Source of the DNA: Pseudomonadota bacterium
Lineage (GTDB): Bacteria > Desulfobacterota > BSN033 > WVXP01 > G020346125
DNA length: 8,602 bases
NCBI GenBank assembly: GCA_030608745.1
Contig: JAUWDQ010000110.1
Location: 1 to 8,602, forward strand
Reading direction: 5' to 3'
The position numbers were made by a program, and so were the translations under genes. The notes beneath the pieces were generated by a model, which made no database searches, was not told the origin of the DNA, and worked only from the letters and a program-made list of their open reading frames with translations. This document shows, piece by piece, positions 1 through 6,792 of this stretch (its first letter is position 1; each line of letters begins with the position of its first letter).

Positions 1-35
1 AAAGTCGGAATCAGACGGCAAAGAAAAAAGATCCA

Positions 36-141
36 GATGCAAGGCGCGCAAATCCTGAGGAATGAGGCGTACATAGAAGTACGCTGCAATGACGAAGGAT
101 GCAGCGCAACGCAGCAGATGGACTTTTTACGAAGCCGTCAA
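36..141 (+). repeat. Dispersed hairpin repeat, copy A
   Basis: This is a long imperfect palindrome. Its centre is a perfect 6-bp stem, GCGTAC (67-72) and GTACGC (79-84), with a 6-nt loop. An outer stem is formed by ATCCT (52-56) and AGGAT (96-100). The outermost arms (about 36-50 and 101-120) pair only partly. The right arm ends in a sequence (114-141) that recurs in inverse orientation at 8411-8438 without a mismatch, and 97-113 recurs at 8478-8494. The look of the element matches dispersed intergenic repeats I recall from Desulfobacterota genomes, which is recollection and not a search. No transposase or open reading frame belongs to it. The exact left boundary is uncertain and could lie at or before position 1. 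Confidence 0.75.
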
Positions 142-145
142 CATT

Positions 146-264
146 AAAGAATTTTTGGTAACCATTCTTAGTGAAGCGGAACGGCCGCAAACCTAATGTT
201 TGAGCCCAAAAGGCGAGTTTTAGGTTTGCAGTGAAGCGAACTTTAGAGTGGTCAAAAATTCTTT
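146..264. repeat. 119-bp imperfect palindrome
   Basis: The two ends are a perfect 12-bp inverted repeat, AAAGAATTTTTG (146-157) and CAAAAATTCTTT (253-264). Just inside, 161-171 and 241-252 are an imperfect continuation of the stem. A second perfect 10-bp stem, GCAAACCTAA (187-196) and TTAGGTTTGC (220-229), closes a 23-nt loop. The direct repeat GTGAAGCG at 171-178 and 231-238 lies between the two stems. It begins 5 bp after the hairpin repeat on its left, so the two may be one composite repeat. It is unlikely to be a simple terminator because the arms are far apart and no T-run follows. No coding capacity is visible. Confidence 0.65.
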
Positions 265-605
265 TCAGAGAGCGAAAGGGGGTTTGGGCAACAAGCCCTT
301 AAGAGGGGATTTCCTGAGTTTTCCTCTTTGAGGTTTTCTAACGTATTGTAAAAAATGAAAACTGAGATCTTGGAAGTGGAAAGTAGTCTCTGGGTAAGTG
401 GTCAAAGATTCCTGAGTAATTTATCTTTTTTTATGATAAAGTCTCTAATAATCAATGAAAGGAATGAATCATGAGTCAGGGCAGGAATCCAAGCTTGCAG
501 TCCTTCTTAAGAGGCGGTTGGCAAAATTCTCATACTCTATAAAACTTGTGTAAATTGAGGTAGCGTGCTAAATTCGAATGGAAATGCCAAATAAATGGAG
601 AAACT
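265..605. other. Non-coding region upstream of gene 1
   Basis: No supported gene is seen here. Visible structure includes a small hairpin GGGC (286-289) and GCCC (295-298), a 6-bp inverted repeat AAGAGG (301-306) and CCTCTT (323-328), and an AT-rich hairpin TTTATC (420-425) and GATAAA (435-440). The 15-mer at 397-411 repeats 247-261 with one mismatch. A weak sigma70-like pair, TTGTGT (546-551) and TAAATT (569-574) with a 17-nt spacer, lies 31 bp before the start of gene 1. A second possibility is TTGGCA (518-523) with TATAAA (538-543), but its spacer is only 14 nt. Neither is convincing. I see no cobalamin riboswitch box. Confidence 0.5.
597..600 (+). promoter_or_regulatory. Ribosome binding site of gene 1, supporting a TTG start
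   Basis: GGAG stands 5 nt before the TTG at 606-608. No ATG in this frame gives a better N-terminus, and the resulting sequence MKILLVYP is the usual beginning of a B12-binding Rossmann-type domain. The site therefore decides in favour of the rare TTG start. Confidence 0.7.
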
Positions 606-2123
606 TTGAAAATTCTGCTTGTTTACCCCCGTTATCCCGATACTTTCTGGAGTTTTAGGCATGCACTCAAGTTCATCTCTAAGAAGGCTTCTTACCCACC
701 ATTAGGGCTTGTGACCGTTGCTGCCCTTCTCCCTAGGACTTGGACCCGGAGACTTGTCGATCTGAACGTGGATGTGCTGAATAATGAGGACATCGGCTGG
801 GCCGATTACATCTTCATAAGCGCTATGGTGTTGCAGGGGGCATCGGTCAGAGAAATCGTCAGGAAGGTTAAGGCCCTCGGCAAAAAGATCGTTGCAGGCG
901 GCCCCCTCTTCACCATCTCGCCCGATGGGTTTCCGGAAATTGATCATTTGGTCCTTCACGAGGCAGAGGCAACCCTTCCTTTCTTTATTGAGGACTTGGA
1001 GAGAGGAAAGGGAAAACCCATCTATACTTCCTCTGAGTGGCCCGATATTACATCTTCTCCTGTACCCCAGTGGGATCTTCTGGATATGGGGAAATATGCC
1101 GCCATGTGTATTCAGTACTGCCGAGGCTGTCCCTTTGATTGTGACTTCTGCAACATCGCTCTCCTGAACGGGAAGAAGCCTCGAACGAAGACGAGTACTC
1201 AGGTTCTCGCGGAGCTTGAGGCATTATACCAAAAGGGGTGGAAGGATACGGTCTTCTTTGTAGACGATAACTTTATAGGGAAACCACGCAAGCTAAAAGA
1301 AGATTTGCTACCCGCCCTTATAAAATGGATGCAAGAGAAGAAATATCCTTTCTCTTTCCTCACCGAGGCCTCCGTCAACCTCGCAGATGACGAGGAGTTG
1401 ATGGAACTTATGGTAAGGGCCGGCTTTTATGAGGTTTTTGTGGGGATCGAAAGTCCTGAAGAGAAGAGCCTCTCTGAGTGTCACAAGGTTCAGAATAAAC
1501 ATAGGGACCTCATGGCAGCGGTCAAGAAGATGCAGAGATTCGGCCTTCAGGTCTCAGGAGGATTCATCGTTGGTTTCGATAGTGATCCTCCGGCTATTTT
1601 TCAGAGGCAGGTAAATTTCATCCAGCAAAGCGGGATAGTCACCGCTATGGTAGGCCTTTTGAATGCCCTTAGAGGCACAAGACTCTTCGAACGGCTCCAG
1701 CACGAAGGCAGGATTGTGGGTGAGACCAGGGGGGACAATACTGACTTTTCCATAAACTTCATTCCCAAGATGGGTTACCAGCAACTTGTGGAAGGATACA
1801 GGTACATCGTAACTCACATTTACTCCCCCCGTCATTTCTATAGACGTCTTAAAACTTTTCTCAGGAATTATCGTCTGCCCAAGAAAAGGGGCCATTCTAT
1901 CCAATTCTTCCACATTAAGGCTTTCTTCCAATCTCTCTGGGCCTTGGGTATACGGGGTAAGGAGCGGTTTCATTATTGGAAGATCCTCCTTTGGACCCTC
2001 TTCCGACGCCCGCGACTCTTCCCCCTGTGTGTGTCCCTATCTATTTACGGCTACCATTTTCGGAGAGTCTTTGAGGGATACCTACAAGAAATAGGAAAGG
2101 AAACCGGCCCAGAGTCCTCATGA
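606..2123 (+). CDS. B12-binding radical SAM protein, DUF4070/HpnP-like
   Basis: This is a 505-aa cytoplasmic or membrane-associated radical SAM enzyme with an N-terminal cobalamin-binding domain (about residues 1-135), a radical SAM barrel (about 165-370) and a C-terminal DUF4070-type extension. The 4Fe-4S motif CX3CX2C is C175, C179 and C182. Other family landmarks are FFVDDNF (217-223), the GIES segment (280-283) and GGFIVGFDSD (318-327). The classical B12 motif DxHxxG is absent, as is common in the BchE/HpnP type. The length and whole layout, including the basic and hydrophobic tail (about 430-490), agree with the group that contains HpnP, the hopanoid C-2 methylase. HpnP itself is one narrow branch, so C-methylation of a lipid is a reasonable but unproven role. 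Two extra cysteines, C168 and C172, precede the cluster. The gene stands alone, 703 bp before the next one, and sampled lines have lower G+C (about 43-47%) than the later genes (about 55-57%). A related use in porphyrin or secondary metabolite chemistry cannot be excluded. Confidence 0.9.
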   Translation: MKILLVYPRYPDTFWSFRHALKFISKKASYPPLGLVTVAALLPRTWTRRLVDLNVDVLNNEDIGWADYIFISAMVLQGASVREIVRKVKALGKKIVAGGPLFTISPDGFPEIDHLVLHEAEATLPFFIEDLERGKGKPIYTSSEWPDITSSPVPQWDLLDMGKYAAMCIQYCRGCPFDCDFCNIALLNGKKPRTKTSTQVLAELEALYQKGWKDTVFFVDDNFIGKPRKLKEDLLPALIKWMQEKKYPFSFLTEASVNLADDEELMELMVRAGFYEVFVGIESPEEKSLSECHKVQNKHRDLMAAVKKMQRFGLQVSGGFIVGFDSDPPAIFQRQVNFIQQSGIVTAMVGLLNALRGTRLFERLQHEGRIVGETRGDNTDFSINFIPKMGYQQLVEGYRYIVTHIYSPRHFYRRLKTFLRNYRLPKKRGHSIQFFHIKAFFQSLWALGIRGKERFHYWKILLWTLFRRPRLFPLCVSLSIYGYHFRRVFEGYLQEIGKETGPESS

Positions 2124-2383
2124 GCCGATTTGGGATGGCGGGGGGTCAAGCGTTTGGCATATTTTCCTTACCTTACCAGAACCACCTATTAAGAAGTGCC
2201 CGGATTCAATATTTCAAGATGAATCATATGACCTATCATCCCTTCCAATTCCATTGATTTGTGTTTGAATTAATCAGAAACCCTCTATCCAACAGTCCTA
2301 AATCGAGGGCAGATATTCCTCAGCCAAATAACTCCTGAGAGCTAAATTGCATATCTTTCTAACTAACCGATAGCCGAGTTTGG
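2124..2383. other. Non-coding region downstream of gene 1
   Basis: This is an AT-richer stretch with stops in all frames that I checked by eye and no supported gene. No strong rho-independent terminator follows gene 1. The only inverted repeat noted is CCCTC (2281-2285) and GAGGG (2305-2309) with a long loop and no T-run. Confidence 0.5.
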
Positions 2384-2450
2384 GTGCTGCCGTTATGCGG
2401 TGCTGCAGTGCTGCAGCGAAATACAAGTGCTGCGGTGTTGCAGTGCTGCG
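2384..2450 (+). repeat. 8-bp tandem repeat, consensus GTGCTGCR
   Basis: Seven units lie in an 8-bp phase in two blocks. The first block is 2384-2415, with units GTGCTGCC, GTTATGCG (degenerate), GTGCTGCA and GTGCTGCA. An 11-nt break (2416-2426) follows. The second block is 2427-2450, with units GTGCTGCG, GTGTTGCA and GTGCTGCG. An 8-bp unit would shift any reading frame, which argues against coding use. It looks like a slippage-prone minisatellite. Confidence 0.85.
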
Positions 2451-2453
2451 GTT

Positions 2454-2506
2454 GGAAGGATGTAGGGGCGAAGGTAGAGGTAAGAGGCAGGAAGAGGGGG
2501 TAGACA
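2454..2506 (+). other. G-rich purine tract
   Basis: Of 53 bases on the + strand, 45 are purines and only 3 are C. It contains G runs at 2465-2468 and 2496-2500 with several GG pairs between them (2473-2474, 2479-2480, 2486-2487, 2490-2491). It follows directly after the tandem repeat. A two-layer G-quadruplex on the + strand is possible from the spacing of GG pairs, but that is inference. Confidence 0.5.
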
Positions 2507-2816
2507 GTATGCAGTTGCGGTAGGCAGGGGTAAGGGAAAAGTGTGTTTTGGATCTCTCTTCCTAGATGACCCTTGTCCCTCAGATTATCTTCACGTACAA
2601 TGGTGTTTACCAGAACGCCAGGAAACCCCCTGACCCTGGTGGTCGCATTTTTCCCCAATATGATTTATTATTGCATTGTTGCGTTTCGCTTGTGTGATCG
2701 TTCCCCCTCTTGTCAACATTTCTCTCCGCAAGCCTTATGAACGTGTTGGCGCGAGAGGAAGCGAATGAGAGAGTTTCATCAGGAATCACGAGGTTCTTCC
2801 ACCGATCGGGATAAAC
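2507..2816. other. Non-coding leader region upstream of the gene 2-4 cluster
   Basis: No supported gene is seen. An inverted repeat CCAGG (2618-2622) and CCTGG (2635-2639) is followed some bases later by a short T-run, which is too weak to call a terminator. A poor promoter candidate is TTGTCA (2710-2715) with TTATGA (2735-2740), spacer 19 nt, about 87 bp before gene 2. An 8-bp palindrome CCGATCGG (2802-2809) lies just before the ribosome binding site. The promoter of the cluster is expected here because no other upstream gene is close. Confidence 0.4.
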
Positions 2817-2820
2817 GGAG
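2817..2820 (+). promoter_or_regulatory. Ribosome binding site of gene 2
   Basis: GGAG lies 6 nt before the ATG at 2827. It supports this start, which also yields the expected MKIKLIVPRWP beginning of the cobalamin-binding domain. Confidence 0.7.
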
Positions 2821-2826
2821 ATACGG

Positions 2827-4197
2827 ATGAAGATCAAATTGATCGTACCCAGGTGGCCCGAGAATAGCTTTTGGGACGTGATCACCTTCAAATTTCCCCT
2901 TCTCAGCACCAGCCTCTTGGCGGGGCTTACCCCAAGAGAGCATCAGGTTTCCATCGTCGACGAGAGCCTAACCCCCATCGACTTTACGGAGGAGGTGGAT
3001 CTGGTGGGCATCACCGCAATGACCCCCCTGGCGCCCAGGGGGTATGAGATTTCAAGGGAATTCCGGCAGAGGGGTGTACCGGTCATCATGGGGGGTATAC
3101 ATCCAACCTGGCTACCCGAAGAGGCCAAGGCCCATTGCGATAGCGTGGTGACAGGGGAAGCCGATGAGATATGGGCCGGTATCTTGGAGGATGTTCAAAG
3201 GAATCAATTGAAACCCTTCTACAAACAGGAGAGGAGGACCGATTTGGGCCGGCTCCCCTTACCCAGGAGAGATCTCCTAAATAAGAAGGGATATTTCTTC
3301 CAAAATCTGATCCAGACCACTCGGGGTTGTCCCTATGACTGCGAATTCTGTTCGGTGACGGCTATATACGGGGGAAGCTACAGGACGAGGGCCATCGAAC
3401 GGATAGAGGAGGAGCTCGATGCCCTGGAGAGGTCCAAGGCTTACATCTTCTTCGTGGACGACAACCTGGTTGGAAATATACACTATGCCCGGGAGTTGCT
3501 GACCATGCTCTCCCATCATCGGTTGAGATGGGTGAGCCAGGGGCCCATGAGCATCGCCCGGGATCCCGAGCTCGTCCGCTTGATGGCCAAGGCTGGATGC
3601 CATGGCATGTTTATCGGCTTCGAGAGCCTCACCCAGGACAACCTGGAGGTAATGGGCAAGGGGATGAACCAAATCGACCAGTACGAGATCGGGATCCGAA
3701 GGCTCCATGAAAACGGTATCGGGGTTTATGCCTCCTTTGTCTTCGGTTACGACTTCGACGAGCCCCATGTCTTCGACCAGTTTCTCGGCTTTTCGGAGCG
3801 GAATCACATCGAGGGCGCCTTCTTGCCGATTCTCACGCCGTTTCCGGGGACACGGGTATATCGAAGGTTGAAGGAGGAGGGAAGAATACTGACCGAGGAT
3901 TGGAGCCGATACGATATGGCTACCGTGGTTTTCAGGCCTCAACGGATGACGGTCGATCAGCTCCAAGAGGGGTTTTGGAAGGTGAACCGGGAGTTCTATT
4001 CCATACCATCCATGGTGAAGCGGATGTTCAACCCCTTTACCCTGAGAAGGAGCCTCATCATATTCGGCCCCATGAACATAGGGCTCTGGCCGGCCGTGAG
4101 AAAAGCCCACCGCCATTTCAAGAGCCAGAAGCATGCTATTTATGATGTGTACGAGGCTGCTTGCTGTAAGCAGCCCAAAAGGGATGCCAAACATTGA
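2827..4197 (+). CDS. B12-binding radical SAM protein
   Basis: This is a 456-aa radical SAM enzyme with an N-terminal cobalamin-binding domain (about residues 1-130) and a radical SAM barrel (about 160-360). The domain shows VDES (44-47) and GGIHPTWLPEEA (89-100), typical of the BchE-like type without DxHxxG. The iron-sulfur motif CX3CX2C is C168, C172 and C175. FFVDDNL (208-214), IGFES (263-267) and PFPGTRVY (338-345) are further family landmarks. It shares with gene 1 the N-terminal pattern PR[YW]P followed by FW and the VDDN motif, so the two are distant paralogues, though this one lacks the long hydrophobic C-terminal extension. The family carries out methylation, cyclisation or other radical chemistry on unactivated carbons. 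Which one applies here cannot be read from the sequence. It is the first gene of a probable operon, 48 bp before the RND exporter, and so may act on the molecule that the exporter and the flavoenzyme handle. Confidence 0.9.
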   Translation: MKIKLIVPRWPENSFWDVITFKFPLLSTSLLAGLTPREHQVSIVDESLTPIDFTEEVDLVGITAMTPLAPRGYEISREFRQRGVPVIMGGIHPTWLPEEAKAHCDSVVTGEADEIWAGILEDVQRNQLKPFYKQERRTDLGRLPLPRRDLLNKKGYFFQNLIQTTRGCPYDCEFCSVTAIYGGSYRTRAIERIEEELDALERSKAYIFFVDDNLVGNIHYARELLTMLSHHRLRWVSQGPMSIARDPELVRLMAKAGCHGMFIGFESLTQDNLEVMGKGMNQIDQYEIGIRRLHENGIGVYASFVFGYDFDEPHVFDQFLGFSERNHIEGAFLPILTPFPGTRVYRRLKEEGRILTEDWSRYDMATVVFRPQRMTVDQLQEGFWKVNREFYSIPSMVKRMFNPFTLRRSLIIFGPMNIGLWPAVRKAHRHFKSQKHAIYDVYEAACCKQPKRDAKH

Positions 4198-4245
4198 CCC
4201 GCGGCCATTCCCTCTCCCCCAATTCAATCATAGGGTAGCCTCGAA

Positions 4246-6792
4246 GTGAAAAGGAACATTTTACAGAAGATTGCACAGATCGCTTCATCGAAATATCGGG
4301 CTGTCCTGGCGATATTCCTGATATCCCTCATCGCCTCTTTTTTGATGACGGGCGGGTTGGAGTTTAAGACGGACATCTTCGGCCTCATCGAGAGACCGGT
4401 GGGTCCCCTCAAGCTCTTTATGGACAAATTGAGGGATTTCGGCGCCCTGGATCACCTCTTTTTCATGGTCACCAGGCGGGAAGGGGCATCCACCCAAGAC
4501 CTTGTTCAGACCGCCGAGTCCTTCGTAGCGGAATTGAAGGAGGTTCGCCTGGACGGGGAGAGGGCCCTGCGATCAGTTCAATTCCGAACCCTCGAGGCCA
4601 ACGATTACGAGGGTTTGAAGCCGATTCTCCGACTATTCCTTGAAAATCCCGAACTCTTTTTGGACCGGGAGGATATCCCTGCTCTTTCTCAAAAACTGAC
4701 CGATGAAGCCATTGGGAAGCAGGTTCGCCAAAACAAGGCCATATTACTCAGCCAAGCCTCCTTCCCCTTGAAGGAATTCATCGCCCTTGACCCTCTTGGG
4801 CTCAGGGAGATCCTCATGGACCATCTCCAACAGGGGACGAGGGGGTTTACCATCGATTATCAAAGCGGATACTTCCTCTCCCAAGATCATCGGTCCCTGT
4901 TGATCATCGCCGATCCCATCCGACCGGCCACTGACCTTACCTTCTCCCGGAAGCTGATCGAGGCCATAGAGCCCCTCCTAGATTTGGGACCAGGGGTATC
5001 TATCCAATATACCGGAGCTTATCCCATTGTCCTCGAGAAGGCCACAGGCCTCCGCCTGGACATGCAATCCTCCATGATTACGGCCTTTGCCCTGGTCCTG
5101 GCCTTATTCTTTTTCGCCTATCGCCGACCCATTACATTGCTCTTCGTGGGATTCCCCCTCCTGGTAGGGGTGCAAATAACCATGGCCATGGCGGCCCTCC
5201 TCATTGGACGATTGAACATCTTGACCAGCGCCTTCGCGGCCATCTTAATCGGGCTGGGAATCGATTTCGCCATACACCTCTATGACCGGTATCATTCGGA
5301 AAGGGCAATAGGCCTGGATGTCAGGCAAGCCATGGAAAAGATGCTGACGGAAACGGGCTCGGGAGTTTTAACAGGGGGTGCCACAACCATTCTAGCCTTC
5401 TGTACCCTTCTGTTGGCACGGGTTCAGGGTATCATGGAACTCGGGGGCCTGGTGGCAGCTGGCCTCTTTTTCTGCCTCGTCAGCATTTATTTCGTCCTCC
5501 CCTCCTTTCTCGCCTGGAGGGACTCGAGGGGGAAGGATCATTATACGTATCGGCCCCTCAGGGATTTCGGGCTGAAACCTCTCTCCCGTTTTCTGCAAAG
5601 ACATCCCCATCCCTTCATTGTCGCCTTCTCCTTCATAACGGCCTCTTTTTTCGTGCTCGCCCTGGGGATCGAATTCGAGGCGGACTTACAGAGCCTGGGG
5701 CCAAAAAAAATGGAGGCCATGGAGGTCTATGCCCATCTGGAGCGGATGTTTCCCAGGGGGAACCGGGAAGCATTTGTGGTCTTAGAGGACAGCACGCTGG
5801 ACAACCTCATCAGGAGGGAGGAATCGTTGGTCGATCGGATACGGGAATACCGCAACAGGGGAGAAATCCTCTCCATTTCCTCCCTCAGCCATCTCATCCC
5901 CTCGGTGGAGGAACAACGAAGAAGGAGGCAGCTACTCCGACAATCCATCGATTTTACCAGGGTCCGGCAAAGTCTCTTGGGCGAACTGGTGAGCCAAGGG
6001 TTCAAGCTGGAGCCCTTCGAGCGGACCCTCCGATGGATGGAACGTCTGTCTAGCCCAAATGACAGTGCTACCCCCCTGATGCCCGAAACCATTGTTCACC
6101 GGGTTCGATCCTCCCCCCTGGGAAAATGGATCAACCGTTCCCTTGTGCAAAAACAGGGCATCTATAAAAGCGTCGTGACGGTTCTCTACGACGGGGATCG
6201 GTTGGATCTGGTCCAGTTGGAAAGGGATCTGAGGGGAATTGACCGGTTTGTAGGGATCACGGGCCTCGATCTGATTAATATCGACCTCTTCGGAATGGTG
6301 AGGAGGGATCTGCTCGTAATCGCTCCCCTCGCAATCCTTTCGGTGATCCTACTCCTCTACCTCCATTTCCGGAGATGGAAAGTGGTCCTTCTGGCCCTCA
6401 TCCCCTTATCGGTAGGCATCACCTGGATGCTGGGATTGATGTCCCTTCTGGGATGGAAGCTCAATTACATCAACGGAGTGGTCATCCCCATGGTCGTCGG
6501 AATCGGCATCGACGACGGCATTCACATCATCCATCGATACCTGGAGGACGCTCGGCACGATATCCATGGGGCAGTCCAATACACGGGAAGGGCGGTGGCC
6601 ATGACTTCGTTGACCACTATGGTTGGGTTTGGCTCCCTGGTTATAGCCCAGTACAGGGTACTCTCCTCCATGGGATGGATCATCATTTTGGGAATCGGGT
6701 CTTGCTTATTGACCTCCCTCTTCCTTCTTCCGCCACTGCTGGTTATCTTTCTGAGGCCCGAGCGAAGGGAAAGGCGAAACAATGGGTCATGA
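4246..6792 (+). CDS. MMPL-family RND exporter, HpnN-like
   Basis: This is an 848-aa inner-membrane proton-driven exporter built of two homologous halves with 12 predicted membrane segments. The first half has a helix at about 19-36, a periplasmic domain at about 37-271 and five helices to about 422. The second half has a helix at about 457-474, a periplasmic domain at about 475-687 and five helices to about 836. The matching motifs GLGIDFAIHLYDRY (336-349) and GIGIDDGIHIIHRY (752-765) are the fourth-helix signature of MMPL proteins. Their aspartates (D340, and D756 with D757) are the likely proton-relay residues. Size and layout fit HpnN, which moves hopanoids to the outer membrane, and fit other lipid or polyene exporters of the family as well. 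The start is a GTG with only a weak AGGG (4232-4235) at 10 nt, so translation may depend on the gene before it. The next gene begins inside its last codons. No periplasmic adaptor or outer-membrane channel gene is present, as is usual for this subfamily. Confidence 0.88.
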   Translation: MKRNILQKIAQIASSKYRAVLAIFLISLIASFLMTGGLEFKTDIFGLIERPVGPLKLFMDKLRDFGALDHLFFMVTRREGASTQDLVQTAESFVAELKEVRLDGERALRSVQFRTLEANDYEGLKPILRLFLENPELFLDREDIPALSQKLTDEAIGKQVRQNKAILLSQASFPLKEFIALDPLGLREILMDHLQQGTRGFTIDYQSGYFLSQDHRSLLIIADPIRPATDLTFSRKLIEAIEPLLDLGPGVSIQYTGAYPIVLEKATGLRLDMQSSMITAFALVLALFFFAYRRPITLLFVGFPLLVGVQITMAMAALLIGRLNILTSAFAAILIGLGIDFAIHLYDRYHSERAIGLDVRQAMEKMLTETGSGVLTGGATTILAFCTLLLARVQGIMELGGLVAAGLFFCLVSIYFVLPSFLAWRDSRGKDHYTYRPLRDFGLKPLSRFLQRHPHPFIVAFSFITASFFVLALGIEFEADLQSLGPKKMEAMEVYAHLERMFPRGNREAFVVLEDSTLDNLIRREESLVDRIREYRNRGEILSISSLSHLIPSVEEQRRRRQLLRQSIDFTRVRQSLLGELVSQGFKLEPFERTLRWMERLSSPNDSATPLMPETIVHRVRSSPLGKWINRSLVQKQGIYKSVVTVLYDGDRLDLVQLERDLRGIDRFVGITGLDLINIDLFGMVRRDLLVIAPLAILSVILLLYLHFRRWKVVLLALIPLSVGITWMLGLMSLLGWKLNYINGVVIPMVVGIGIDDGIHIIHRYLEDARHDIHGAVQYTGRAVAMTSLTTMVGFGSLVIAQYRVLSSMGWIIILGIGSCLLTSLFLLPPLLVIFLRPERRERRNNGS
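6765..6774 (+). promoter_or_regulatory. Ribosome binding site of gene 4 inside gene 3
   Basis: The purine run AAGGGAAAGG ends 7 nt before the ATG at 6782 and lies within the last codons of the exporter gene. It supports the overlapping start and translational coupling of the two genes. Confidence 0.65.

Noticed and set aside
355..474. Possible 39-codon ORF upstream of gene 1
   Set aside because: No ribosome binding site precedes the ATG and the peptide resembles nothing I know.
455..553. Possible 32-codon basic peptide just upstream of gene 1
   Set aside because: No homology is recognised and the length is within chance expectation; it is kept only as a weak uORF possibility.
265..605. Cobalamin riboswitch before gene 1
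   Set aside because: It would fit a B12-dependent enzyme, but no B12 box or the usual long conserved fold is seen here or before gene 2.
2359..2658. Open frame of 99 codons on the minus strand in the gap between genes 1 and 2
   Set aside because: It runs through the 8-bp tandem repeat and purine tract, so its composition is repeat-driven, and no homology or good ribosome binding site is visible.
3277..4227. Open frame of 316 codons on the minus strand opposite gene 2
   Set aside because: It lies antisense to the conserved radical SAM barrel, shows no recognisable domain, and is explained by the codon use of gene 2.
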